From Sparassis latifolia (lineage: Eukaryota; Basidiomycota; Agaricomycetes; Polyporales; Sparassidaceae): DNA of 64,000 nt. The notes below the pieces were generated by a model that had not been told where the DNA came from, did no database searches, and was given only the letters and a program-made list of their open reading frames with translations. Location: assembly GCA_018466975.1 (NCBI GenBank), contig CM031555.1:2976001-3040000 (forward strand). Reading direction: 5' to 3'. Below, piece after piece: positions 51,783 through 63,338 of the stretch. The first letter of the stretch is position 1, and every line of letters starts with the position of its first letter. The translations under genes and the position numbers were made by a program.

Positions 51783-52098
51783 ATTGGAAATAACCTGGCA
51801 AAAAGCATGGAAATCAATAATATATTTTCAGAGGAAAAACCTCGAGAAAAAAGTGAGAAAAGAACAACACATTCTCACGGTTTTTCCCTTGGAAATAAGT
51901 TGCCTACCATATCAGGCAACTGGACATGCCAGGACATGCCAAAACCCGGACAAAACTACCATATTTGGCGACCAACTTATTTCCAGTGGAAAAACTGCGG
52001 AAATGCTTTGTTCACACGTTTTTTCCTCATGTTTTTCCCGCAGTATAACTTTGTTGATTTCCACGCATTTTTCCAAGTTATTTCCTCGGGAAAAAAGG
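51783..52098. mobile_element. Foldback element with imperfect arms of about 140 bp
   Basis: The left arm (about 51783-51920) and the reverse complement of the right arm (about 51955-52098) align over their whole length. Shared blocks include GGAAATAA, TGGAAATCAA, GGAAAAAC, GTTTTTCC and TGGAAATAAGTTG. No coding sequence. It sits in the divergent promoter region between the FG-GAP gene and the next gene. Confidence 0.8.
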
Positions 52099-52224
52099 AG
52101 TTATGCGTCCTGTGGTAGCAACACGTGTGAGGACAAGACTTTCACACGCTCGTTCTTGCATAAATACGAAGAACTTTGTTCACTGGCAAACGCCCTTCGT
52201 TGTTCTTCCCATATCTGTGACGCT

Positions 52225-53160
52225 ATGCCATCTCATCCGGAAGACAGTAATTCTCCCAAGCCTATGAGACGTTTACGTGTCAGTTATATTTCCTTGCCTC
52301 CGTGATGTACATTATTTGACACTATACAGGGTTATGAGACGATAACTCAGGAATCCTCTCCAGATGAGCCGCGTGATAGCCACTCTCTAAGAACCAGTGA
52401 AACACTGGGGTCGCAAGAGGCCAATTCTCGGTCTTCGATTCCGGCTGTTGTCAATGATCAGCAATCCATCCAAGACTCCGTCGAAGGCCACACTCAAGCT
52501 GCGAAACTTGATTCTGATAGTGGAGGTATGGATATCATGTCAACTTCTCAACGTCGATCTCATTGAAATGCTAATATCTTTGCTGTTATTGTCGTTCTGC
52601 TAGGCGAGGTCTCCTCTGAATTTCCGCGGCTTTCGGAATTGCTCCAAGTTCTCCCGCTCGAGCAGAGCGAGACTGTCACCGGTTCGCTGGGCGATTGTTT
52701 CGAGTCGGAAACTTCAGCTAAACGGGCATCGTCGCTGCCGGATGCCTCAAGCACATCTTTGGGAGTGCTCGACGGAGTGCTCAAGGCTTTTGAAGATTCT
52801 CCGCCTCTTCCAGTGCCACTTTTGGATTTACCGCCGGAACCAGAACTCTCACCGAAATCACAGCAGCTACTGGAGATGCCACTTGACGAACCAGTCTTTC
52901 CTGCTTCAGCTGCTAACCTCTCGCGGCTGCGAGTCCCTTCAATTTCACGCCCGCAGCGATTGTCTGTTCCCCAGCGTGGGGGAGATCGTGAGAAGACTCC
53001 ACGAGCGCAATGGCTGTCGCCTCTACAAGACGAGTCCGACTGTTCGACACCTATGCAAGGACCGTCCGAACGCACACCTATCGGGCCTCTTCGGCTGCCA
53101 CCTTGGTCGCCTCCTCGTGCTTACGGAGGAACTTCGTCGGAGAAGAAGGCCACTCCTTAG
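52225..53160 (+). CDS. Uncharacterised Ser/Pro/Glu-rich protein, 3 exons (about 268 aa)
   Basis: Predicted exons: 52225-52278, 52330-52525, 52604-53160, with introns of 51 and 78 nt and in-frame joins. The protein is low-complexity throughout (SSPDEPRDSHSLRTSETL, LPVPLLDLPPEPELSPK, TPIGPLRLPPWSPPRAYGG). A possible short helix, FPRLSELLQVLPLEQSE, occurs near the start of exon 3. No domain, signal peptide or membrane segment. It is probably disordered. Support comes only from consistent splicing and a long final exon, so the model needs transcript data. Confidence 0.55.
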
Positions 53161-53627
53161 ACTGTTTAAAGCATAATTTTCACCATGTATATTTACACCA
53201 GTATGTAGTGGACGTCAATGTGCCCCTGTTATATGCAGTCAATGACTTATACTTCTTTGGTATTACGCGCTCCTCACGTCCACGCCGTAGTCCATTGAAT
53301 TACCAACGGAAGCTTGCAGATATGTGCAGGCCTTGGGTAATAACATAACAATTGATGGTAACATTCAACTATGCAAGATATCTAACAGCAAGTGACTAGG
53401 TATACAACAACTCTAACACAGCTCTAGATACAATATACATACAGCATAAGAGCGCTGAGGCAACAAATCAAGACATACGTCCCCGTAAATATGTCGACGT
53501 CCGGGAATGCGCCCGCCTTCGCTCCCATCTAACGCTCGCACCATACATCCGCGTGCTCGTCCAGCCCATCTTCGCCCAACGCGACCGGATAATCCTGGCG
53601 TGTAGGATAGTGCACGAAGCCATTCAT
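53161..53627. other. Convergent 3' region
   Basis: A minus frame 53655-53413 could be a last exon of the neighbouring gene if the AGGTAAAT at its end is used as a donor, but I find no convincing acceptor pair. Otherwise 3' UTR sequence. Confidence 0.4.
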
Positions 53628-56156
53628 TTACCTGAACGGACGATCGGCCCTCCACTTTCCCTTCGCCCTTCTCCCTTTAGTCCTGGGGTCTTCACCCTCT
53701 CCCTGCGCGACTTCCGCGTCATTAACCATAGCACGTTGCGGGGATGGGTTGCGTTCCGAGCTGCTGGTACCAGGGGTAGCGACCGACGCGGCGGATGAGC
53801 CAGACGCGAACTGCGGGTTGACGTACCCTATCCGACGGGAGGAACTGTCCTCGTGTTCGTTCGTGGGCGAGCTGGAGGACGGGGCCGGACCATGAGAGGC
53901 AGGGGAATCGGATGGAGACGCAGTGGCCGTGGGTGGAAGTGGGTATCTGAAGTCGAATGTGGATGCCGCGAACCCTTCACGTTGTGGTATGTTGGCCTTG
54001 GGAGTTGCAGGGGAGGAGCGGAGGGGCCTCTGCGGGACGGGTCGCATGGGTCGTGTACTGCCGGTGTCCGGGGTTTCGACAGGAGGCTTGGATGGTGGCG
54101 TAGTGGCCGTCTGCGGAGATGGGTATCTGAAGTCGAACGTAGTTGAATTGAAGCCTCCGCCCTGGGGTATATCAGCTTCGGGTGCAGCAGGAGGAATGCC
54201 AACGGAACCTGGTGAGGTTGGCCGTTCGCTAGGCAATACGAATGGTCCCGGGGAAGATGCAGCAGCCGCACTCCTAACAGATGAGGAGGGTGGATGGTAT
54301 GAACATTCCGCGAGTGGCGAGGAACATGGCGATGGAGGTGCAGCATCAGTATCGTCGACAAAAGTGCTCGGATGCAAAGAGGAAGGTAAGAAATCGTCCG
54401 CAGTATCCATCGGGGAGTAGCGACCACCAGCACTTTCGCTGACCTCGGAAGGCGTTCCGCATATGGCCTCATCGCTATTTTCCGAGGACATGTCGTCGTC
54501 TTCAGAAAGTGTTCCCCAGATGGCCTCATTGCTATCTTCATTATAAATATCCCGCATAGAAACACCTGCATGGGCAGCACTACCGCCCTGCAAGGAGGGG
54601 CCATCTTCAGGCTGCAATGGTTCGAATGTGTGGCTGTGGCTCTGCGAGAACGCGCCGTGCAACGACTGCGGGTTGCTGTCGCATCGTGGGACTGGCCAAG
54701 TAGTGCGAAGTCGACGGGGCGACGGTGGCGGTGGTGGTGGTGGCGGCGGCGGTGGCGGTGGCGGTGGCGGTGGCGGTGGCGCTGGTGGTGTGGTGGGATT
54801 GGACATGGTCGGGTAGGGACGGCATGTTATTACGCGGAACTGGCAATTCAGCTCGCCCGACTTGATCGCGCCATGAGGCTCCAGCCATCCATGCCTTGAC
54901 TTGAAAAATATCACTTGAAGTCGGAACCACTTCAGCGTACCTCCCACTTCGGCGGAGACGACCAAGATATAGTTGAGATATGAAAGCCCGAATGCGGGAA
55001 TGACGTCACTCTCTATTGTTTTGATGCGGTCGCAACTGTGCACGTTGTGGGATTTTCTAAGACTTTCCCGCATCTTGTTCAAGTCCGTCTCTCGGTAGAC
55101 AAACTCCAGGCCCTCATCTGTCGAACATGATGATAATAATTCATCCGATTGAGTCTCGTCGATATCATGGGAGTCCGCGTTCGGATCTGCTGGTATAGGG
55201 TATTCGGAGGCGATAGAGGGTATATGAGCCTCCTGGGTATCGATCTGCGGTACTGACAGGTGCGGAACACTAAGAACTGCGAGGGAATTAGATGAGGATG
55301 CATGAGGCACAGATGTAGAAGGGAGCTCTGCTGGGGACGTGGTGTGGGGTATCGACTGCGAAGAGACGGCATAAAATGGTTCAGACGATGGAACTCTTCT
55401 AGGCAGAGTTGATTCCGACTGCGCGCGACGCCTCGTATGACGGGACACAGACACAGGGCGTGGCGACTGAGAAATTCCGGATGGTGAAGCATCAGCGATG
55501 GTGGTCAAAGAAGATGCATTGATATTCAGGAGGAAGCACACTTCCTGCACGACAACAAGTCAATAAAAGAACGATTCCAATAAAAAAATCCTTCTACCAA
55601 CCTTACTGAGTCCGCCAAATGTTCCTGTACTCGGGTCAAAGTCCTCGATCAACGACGAGCTGGATGAAGTAGTCGTCTTGTTCTTGAACAAGTCCCAGAT
55701 AATGAGACATATGATTATGTACACCATGGCCGTGGAGAAGACAGCCCAGAAACACTGTTCGTGCTGCTCGTGTGAAGGACGCCGTTGGTGATGTGGGGCA
55801 ACCCAATCTTGCAAGAACGCCCATCCGCGCACGACATGACTGAGCCATCTTCGCAATACGTACTCCGCTAAAGGTGTGGCGTCGTCGAAAATGGTGGCAG
55901 TCGGTGTGAAGCCATCATGGAAAGGACGTGTAGGGAAGGGGCGGGATGGGTCAATAGTCCAATACTTCTCAGTGGGGGAGCCGAAAGGTACCGAAGAGAG
56001 GAGTGGTCTAGGGAATTTGAACCAGTCGCTGGAGCCAAGAGTCAGAAAGCGATGGAAGACTTCGTGTGTGAAAGCGTCATGGAGTACGCGTTTGATAGCG
56101 ATGGCGAACATACGAAGCACCGTCATGAGGCCTATCACCTCGAGGGCGTTCGACAT
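53628..56156 (-). CDS. Single-pass membrane protein with long Pro/Ser-rich tail, 2 exons (about 823 aa)
   Basis: Predicted exons: 56156-55602 (185 codons) and 55544-53628 (638 codons), joined by a 57-nt phase-0 intron. Exon 1 has an amphipathic start (MSNALEVIGLMTVLRMFAIA) and one clear membrane helix (FWAVFSTAMVYIIICLIIWDLF, residues about 136-157), followed by a Ser/Thr run. Exon 2 encodes about 640 mostly disordered residues. They include a globular-looking part (ESDVIPAFGLSYLNYILVVSAEVGGTLKWFRLQVIFF), an uninterrupted run of more than 15 Pro (near 54780-54720), and repeated acidic blocks NSDEAICGTPSE and TFDFRYPSP. Polyproline could bind profilin, WW or SH3 domains. I recognise no family. 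The C terminus is uncertain because the stop overlaps a possible donor. Confidence 0.7.
54720..54782. repeat. GGTGGC-type trinucleotide tract encoding polyproline on the minus strand
   Basis: A pure run of GGN codons on the plus strand and CCN on the minus strand lies inside the membrane protein gene. Its length probably varies between strains. Confidence 0.9.
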
Positions 56157-57140
56157 GGTGGTAGTAGTGGTGGTGGTGGTAGTGGGTAGAGCGAGTTGGT
56201 TCCGGATGAGGCGTAATAAGGGTTCCAGAAAAACAAGGCGCCCGTCGTGTTATTGGGGTAGTTGAAATATGCGGTGCATACCTCGAGGCTCGAGGTGCAA
56301 CCTAACGCTTTAACGGAGAAGCTCCCTCCCATCGTCATGCTGACATCGTAAAGGGATCGGGCTATGTCGATTCCTGTTCTATTCAGAATGTCAGCGGACT
56401 TCTGTCAGAGGTCCTCCACAAAGAGATACTCACGTTTGATTATGCTCATCTCTTAAGGTGGTCCTACGCTTTGGTGTGGCGTAAAGCGCACCACAATTGT
56501 GGTTCACCAATGATGGAACGCGGAAACACAATTAGCCATTTCTAAGATAAATGGATTGGAACGCAAATCCGAGGTCGCACTGCATCCTAGCACTTCTCGA
56601 ACGCGAATCCACTTGCAGTGGTTGACGGCTACATGGGCGCGTCACGGAACACAATGACCATGTCTCAAATTGGCAAGTGGAAACGTTGCCGCTGGCGCGT
56701 GGCAGTCGCGTGGCCCAGTGAATACATGCCAGTGTCACGGTATGATACTGCGGCTGGAATTCTTCATCTTGCTGCCCATCGACGCGTGTCCGTTACAGTC
56801 GTTGACGTGACATTGCTCTGCTTATCCGGTTACCATGCTACGTCGTTTGTGATGTTGCGGCGTGGCTTGAGCGAGGCGCTTTCTCTTGTCCTGTCTATCT
56901 GAAATCTGGAGCTGATGCTTACGAGCAAGTTAAACCTTGTCGCTAGGACCGCACTTCAGCACTGATCGGGAAGCTGGTCGCTAAGCGGAGCGGGTCAATA
57001 AGGCACAATGAACATCCTCAGAGTAAGTTCTCCGTAAGCTGCTCCCCCAGCTTATATATTCCAGCATCACCAGTACTTATGTCCCTCATCAACTCGACCA
57101 AAGACGACGCGACATCTACCCTTTTCAGACTCCAGAAGCT
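56157..57140. other. Divergent intergenic region
   Basis: Promoters of the membrane protein gene (minus) and P2 (plus). A TATA box (CTTATATATT, about 57050-57060) lies about 85 nt before the P2 ATG. Frames of 68-94 codons at 56532-56902 show no recognisable product. Confidence 0.5.
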
Positions 57141-58096
57141 ATGAAGGACGCAGTCCTACCAGGCAGGATTCGGCGGCAGCGTTCGTCTTCGCTTCCAGTG
57201 AGTCTTTTGTATTATATATCTGGCGATCATTAACCGTGGCACGTATGTGGAGCAGTGTGACTCCAATTCCATCAATCCCTTTAGGACTGAGGAGCGTGTG
57301 CAACAGCTAGAACATAAACGTAGAGTTGTCAACGTGAATACGGTGCTCCGTGAACTCCCTGAGTTCCAGGCTTTGAAGGTCCTCCTTCTGAGCTCCCTCC
57401 TTCAGCATATCGAGAGAAAGGGATGGAGTGAAATCAACGGGACTTGTGAGACGGATATACGAATCTACAGCCCTGTGCGTGTCTTATTTTCTGTTTCTTT
57501 TACCAGAGCTGAGCAGGCGAGATCTCACAGGTACTCAAGATATATCCACACGTTGTGATTGTGGCCTCCGAGAATACGGTAAACATTAGCCTTCTTCGAA
57601 AATGTGGCGACTCTCCTGTCTACTCTCCATCACCCAAGCTGCTCATTCTGTCGGAGATACGTCCATTTCACTTGGTCGTGGTGGTTGATGGCGAGCAATC
57701 AGACAGCCACCGGAAGGTAGAGTATTTAGGGATTTATTCCGCACACAATCCCGACAAGTCCCTCAGTGTCTTGTGTTGGTATCGGTTCCTGTCGAAATCT
57801 GTGCGTATCTTTATGTTCCTAACTATCAGAAAGTCTGACTGTGCGCCATAACGACATAGGAACAGTCCAATATGGGTAAGCTCTCGATGGCTCTCGAAAA
57901 GACGAACCAAGAAGACGAACCAAGCCAAGACCCTAAGTCAGACAAGCAACAGGCTCTGGAGACGTATCTTCCATTACACATGCTCTACCTGGAGAACATC
58001 GGCTTAGGCTTGGAGCCGGCTTTTTGGCTTGCGATTCAAGATGAAGACTCCGAATATGAGATTGTTCAGAACGAGGAAGCACCTGGTGATTTGTGA
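57141..58096 (+). CDS. P2: member of the four-gene uncharacterised family, 4 exons (260 aa)
   Basis: Predicted exons: 57141-57197, 57256-57474, 57531-57800, 57860-58096, with three phase-0 introns of 58, 56 and 59 nt. Exon 2 ends in KGWSEINGTCETDIRIYSP, matching P1 KGYVQHCATFDEDILIYK and P4 KGYSQKNETCTQDIQFFEP. Exon 3 has PHVVIVASENTV, YSPSPKLLILSE, FHLVVVVDGE, VEYLGIYSA and LSVLCWYRFLSKS. Exon 4 is acidic (NEEAPGDL) with LHMLYLENIGLGLEPAFWLAI. The usual P-E-K after the Trp block is missing. TATA box about 85 nt upstream. Function unknown; no signal peptide. Confidence 0.75.
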
Positions 58097-58954
58097 GAGG
58101 TTTCTACTCCTTTTCTGATAATTTTCTTTAGATGCTTTGTCAGGGTAGAGAGACCCTGTTATGTATTTATATGTCATCCTGACGTCGAAGCGCGATTAGT
58201 ATCTGATTCGTCTTGCTGTAGGTTGCTTGAACGGCTCCTCGATTCTGATGCCAGCCAAGTTAGTTGACCATTGAAAGCTCAAGGACCGGAAAGTTGCTGC
58301 GCGTTCTTCATGCACTCCACCGGTGAGGTTATTGATGAGACATTCCTGTGCGCTCATCAATAGACGGATACATAACAAGCTCTTTTTCACAGTGCGCCTG
58401 CCTCGTAGCTGTGCCGTGCACAGATAAATTCTAAGCGTAGACATGACGCCCCACATGGTGCCTGTTGGGCTTCGTTCTAACAACGACCTCGACGGTAACG
58501 CATCTATCGTCGCTGCCATGGAGCCGTACGCTCGTCCATGGCGGATTGCTCTGGACTGGGCGACAGGATACGGCGAACTTCTATCGTCCCCTGAAAATGA
58601 ACACCATTGGCTCATTCCTCTTGCGTGGATCTGAAAGAGTAAGGAACCGTGACGACCTCGTGGCGTTGAGAAACGTTACCTAGATCTCCGCAGCATTGCT
58701 TTGGGCTGCTTTGGATTGCTTTGCCAAAACGTGTGCACAGCATTTTGTCGATGCTCCGCCCGCTGGGTATCCAAGCGAACAAAATGTTATTGTTCCTCAT
58801 CACGCATTCAGAACGTGATTCGCAGACAAGGCAACAGCACTCATTCTTGTGACCACATTGCTTGTGCCACCTATACTTATAGTCTCTCTTACCTGATCTT
58901 GCTCAGTCAAACTCCAACCCAACCCCTCGCTTCCTCTATTCACAAGATCGAACT
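58097..58954. other. Intergenic region between P2 and P3
   Basis: A 139-codon minus frame (58615-58196) has no recognisable content. A TATA-like ACTTATAGTC lies about 82 nt before the P3 ATG. Confidence 0.45.
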
Positions 58955-59950
58955 ATGCCAGCAGACAGGTCGTCAGCAAAGAAACCGGTTTCGCTCTCGC
59001 GCATGTGTATCACACGAGTGCGGCCATCTTTATCTCTGGCCGCGACTCAGGTTCTCGATTCCGCCTTAATGAAAGACAAGTCGAGGGGATGGGCCGCAGT
59101 GCGCCAATTGCCTCCCCCCACAGCTGTGAGTACGAATTGCCGGGCGAAAACCATAGGCCTTGCTGCACTTGAAGCGCACATGGAGAGGCAGCACTTCAGA
59201 TTACAGGACCAACCCTGCACGGCGGACATCAAGGTTTATTCGGTACGAGTTTCTTCCTGCTAGTATGCCTGTCGTACAGGCTCTGATGGCTGTACAGGGC
59301 TTCTCCAAGTTACCCCCCGTTGTCGTCATATCACGTACGAATGCCCTGTTCACCCACTGCATGAGCGTTGGTCAGCATGCTTATGTGTTCTCCCCATCAC
59401 GCAAGCTACTTGAGTTGTCCGAAACCGAAGGGAACGAGTTCCACCTCTTCGTTGCGGCCCAGACAGGCGTTAGCTCCGCCACATACCATGGTGTGTACGC
59501 AGCAGTCAATACTCATACACAGCTCAGTGTGAAAGGGTGGCGCGAGTTATATGAGGTGGTGCGTACATTTTCACTGATCGAATGCAACATTACTTACAAG
59601 TAGTCCTCAATATTCTATAGCCCCAAGCCGAAATGGTAGATCTCAAATGTGCTCAAGTTAAGGCTGGCAATGACTCTACGGCTGGACGCAACGGTTCCGC
59701 CCAAGTGCTATGCGAAATGGTCCGGGCCAAATACAACAAAGGATCACTTCGACTCGATATGATCGTCTTCGAAAACAAGGGCTTTGATTGGAAGTTTGTC
59801 GAAGCTTTCGGTAAGGATGCTGCCAAGGAGCTGATCCCTGTCAAGGCGGCCGCAGGTACTACCACGCCTCCGAAGGCCCACGTACTCCGCGAATTCCCCA
59901 AGGCGATGAGGACACCAGAGAAGAACCGCAGGAAGCGAGAATTTTATTGA
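58955..59950 (+). CDS. P3: member of the four-gene uncharacterised family (271-292 aa)
   Basis: Predicted exons: 58955-59242, 59298-59558, 59621-59950, with phase-0 introns of 55 and 62 nt. A first intron 58988-59050 (63 nt, weak donor GTTTCG) would give a four-exon layout like P1, P2 and P4. The core has TADIKVYS, LPPVVVISRTNALF, YVFSPSRKLLELSE, FHLFVAAQTG, TYHGVYAAV and LSVKGWRELYEV. The last exon has a clear second module, AQVLCEMVRAKYNKGSLRL with DMIVFENKGFDWKFVEAFG, then a basic end. That module looks like the end of DUF6697 proteins as I remember them. TATA-like element about 82 nt upstream. Confidence 0.75.
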
Positions 59951-60957
59951 TGTGCGTTTTCTTCCTCGCTGTAAGTCGCGTTTGACACGCGGCGACTATG
60001 ACTATGCCTTGACTCATGTATGATGTATGTTCGTCGAATGATAATAAATATAAGCCTATGATGTGTTTTCTGCGCTGTGTCGGACAGACACTTAGGTGAA
60101 CGTGTCATACGTATCGATGCGGTGCGAATATCAACCAGATCTCGTGGAGATCTCTCATAACATATGTTATTCCGAGGTCCATGCAACACCTCCCAGTATA
60201 AACTACATGTCAATCGCAGCGCAAGTTGATAAATTTGTCTGGACACGCACGGGCACGGTCATCCGTGTGTCCCTGCACTTGGCGAGCCCGATTGAACGAG
60301 TAACTTGAATTGTTCCTACCAGTACCCGCTTACTGTCCTTGAATGCCTATTTAAATTTTCTGGACTCAGACTGCGACAGCCGCTACGCAGCTATGTCGGA
60401 CCTGGCTCTCGCTGCTAGGAGATTGCTCACTGACGGGACGCTTCTGCGACCCGGTGACCGGCCGGGAGACTCTGGCAGCCGCTACTATTCTCGAAAGTGT
60501 TTTCTCTCGCCACGTCCGGCACCTCAGTAGCTTCAGTAGCTCCATTTGTTTCTCGGAGAGTCGGCGACATGAGCCAACTGGCGAACTGAGGGAACTCGGC
60601 CCGTATGACGAGTCGCTTTTTTTACAGCTGCTGAAATGATGCAAGCTCAGCCAAAGGTTGTCCCCGTCTAGCCTCAGCTAGTAGTCGATCTGGAGGCCTT
60701 GTGTCTCCTCGTACATACGCTCGTCGTCCTTCACATTCTAGTGGCGCAGGTAAGCACAGCCTTTTATGGGCAAACGCCCATGCGGCTCAGTAAAGCGGCA
60801 GGGCCAAGCAACGCCTGCACAACGATAAACAAAGCAAGGGCTTCCGAACAAAGCGGAACTCAGGCTATCCTCCCGGCCCTCCCAGTATATAACTCCTGTC
60901 TTTCACTACTAACGCCCACGCTCTTGCTACTGTCTTCGTCGCATTGAACTGTGTATC
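59951..60957. other. Intergenic region between P3 and P4
   Basis: Short overlapping frames only. A TATA box (AGTATATAACTCC) lies about 73 nt before the P4 ATG. Confidence 0.5.
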
Positions 60958-61914
60958 ATGTCCGCCATTCCAAATGCTCAACTTGCCTCCGTATGTCTGT
61001 TTGTTTCAAACATGACTACCAGTACTAACAAAGATGCTGGTTGTGGCATTATTTTGATCCTTGTCGACTCCCTGACTAAGGAATACGACGAGGACGCGTG
61101 TATTCGGGGCCGGATTTCCATAATCAGAGGTCGTTGGGAGTCAGCCTACTCGACCCCTCTTACGAAGCTTCTCAAACAGCTTAGCGATAAGGGATACAGT
61201 CAGAAGAATGAGACCTGCACCCAGGATATCCAATTCTTCGAACCGGTATGTGCCGCTCCTCGCCGCCTTCACACCTCGAACTGAATCTGAAGCAGACGGA
61301 TCCTGCCTTCCATTCCGTTGTGATTGTGTCATCCGAGAACGTGGCGTGTCTTGGCATGTTTGGGTTCCACCCCGGCCTGTCCACGCTCATATATACGGTA
61401 TCACACAAGTTGCCGGAATCGACTGTCGATTCTCCGAAGATTTTCTGGCTGTTTTCCGTGGAAGAAACAGAGACTCCAGTCGAGGATCCGAGCGTTGTTT
61501 GCATGGGCGAGTACATAATGAGAGATATGAAGGACAAACTGACCGTAGGAGGGTGGAAAAGGTTACCGGAGAAGGTACGTGTGGTTATGTCTCACTGTGA
61601 TATAGAGTGCGTAACCGTACACCATGGCGTTACAGATCCAGAATGCCTTCATCGAACTTCAGCTGCAATTATCAACATTGCGCGAACACTCTGGTGGCGA
61701 TGATGTGGCACCGATGAACAAAGTCACAACGCGCGAGAACTACGATAAGGGCTTATCCCAGCTCCCTTTGCTCCTCTTCGACAGGGAAGGTCACCATCCG
61801 AGTCGCCAGTGGCCGGAGTTCTGGACCGTCCTTCAGAAGAGTCAAAATCCTCGATATCAACAGAATCGGCAGATGGATAGGGCCTCAAGGGCCTGGATGC
61901 CTGATAGCTGTTGA
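60958..61914 (+). CDS. P4: member of the four-gene uncharacterised family, 4 exons (251 aa)
   Basis: Predicted exons: 60958-60990, 61081-61245, 61296-61574, 61636-61914, with phase-0 introns of 90, 50 and 61 nt. The first intron contains the branch-point consensus TACTAAC. Exon 3 is 279 nt, the same length as in P1. The core has KGYSQKNETCTQDIQFFEP, HSVVIVSSENVA, YTVSHKLPES, FWLFSVEETE, VVCMGEYIM and LTVGGWKRLPEK. Exon 4 has LSQLPLLLFDREGHH and a basic tail, diverged from P3. Tandem order with P2 and P3 on one strand suggests local duplication. Confidence 0.75.
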
Positions 61915-63338
61915 AATACATAGATCGTGACTTGAATAGATACTATGCTATTAACCTCTGAGTCGTAGGTATCTCATACCTTCACTTACCGGCCTGCAGT
62001 AGCCTACTACATTTTACTCGTCCGTGCCCTAGGTTGATTTTAATATGACATACATTCACAGAGTCTGAGTCGGCATTGTGATTTTGGTATGCACGGCCAT
62101 GCAGGAGTATGAGGGATCGCTCCCCACTCAAGGTATACGGTAGAGAGGTCAAAGAAACAGTAAATTATAAGTGCTCAGAGATGCGCCGAGCTAGTCAGCT
62201 AGGAGGTACGATGTGAAATATGGAGCCAACGCTGTATAACTATGAATAGTTTACGGAGCCAGGTGCCTCCGTCGGAAACCCAGTCAGAGAGAAGGGTTGG
62301 CAGCAGTTTATGAGCGAAAGCGAACAGGACGCGAATGCACGGTACTTTTTCAGTATCTTTTTGCGCCATTCCATGTGAATGAGCCAAACGTCCAGCAATA
62401 TGGGCCGTAAACAACACTGCACCGCAAGACTCACCTCCAACAGATCTGGAATCTCCGCACCGCGCACCACCACCAGTTTCCATTAAGTACGTATTAAGGA
62501 GATTCACGACATACCTCGTCGTACTATGTCAATGAAGAATGTGGCCTGCCGGTCTCAAGCGAGAACAGTGAAATACTTAAACGACAAAATGGCATATATA
62601 GGCACCATGCGCATGATCCCCATGACCACGCTGCAATACCACTGGTAACAGGCATAGTACGAACGATCGCCCGCAACCCGTCATATGAACAGCCAAGAAG
62701 CGAACAGGGCATGCATAAATACGATTAACTTGAAGAACAGTAGAGCGATGCACCGTTGCAGTCGCCCAAAAGCCACGCCCAACATGAAGAAAACGCTAGA
62801 GGCGGGGCTTGCTGACATGACAGGCGAGCGACATATTCAGTTTATCGTGCAGATGGTACTACACGCCACTTCGGTTTCCAAGCCCGGTCATAACTATTCC
62901 TCTCTTCTCTCGGTCGAACTGCTCTCAAATCTTGTGCCGCAAGTTAGGAACATTACGGGGTCCCGTAATAGCCGGAATAACATGTCAATTATAATTATAG
63001 GGATTGTCTGTTTACTTACATCGTTCAACTTGGCTTGTTGCGTGTTTGTTTCTAGACGATTGCAACGTACTTATTGCCGATTTCAGTAGGACTGTCGCGG
63101 GGGCAAACACACACAAATTCGCGCCATTCCTACCCCCAACTTTGACCTCTGATATCTCTCGAACGGCTGGGCCGTCTTCCTTGATTCTTGCACGGTTGGA
63201 CTCCCCTCATCGATGTGCAGGGCCGGGTAACGAAAAATCTGGCAATTTCCCGCTAGTTCAAGTTCGCACATTTTGGCCCCCTCCGCCGCTCAGAACTCGA
63301 TTTGCATGCGATGGAGATGTGGAACGGGGATAGAAATG
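61915..63338. other. Gene-poor stretch at the right edge
   Basis: Frames at 62199-62507 (minus) and 62685-63089 (plus) have no recognisable domain. The second includes a hydrophobic stretch (MSIIIIGIVCLLTSFNLACC) but no gene context. Confidence 0.4.

Noticed and set aside
54570..54899. Plus-strand frame with Trp/Arg repeats
   Set aside because: It is the antisense of the polyproline tract.
58196..58615. 139-codon minus frame between P2 and P3
   Set aside because: No recognisable domain, no splice support, and it overlaps the likely 3' UTR and promoter of neighbours.
62685..63089. 134-codon plus frame with a hydrophobic segment
   Set aside because: Poor coding appearance, no splice sites or homology. 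It may be transposon debris near the right-edge element.
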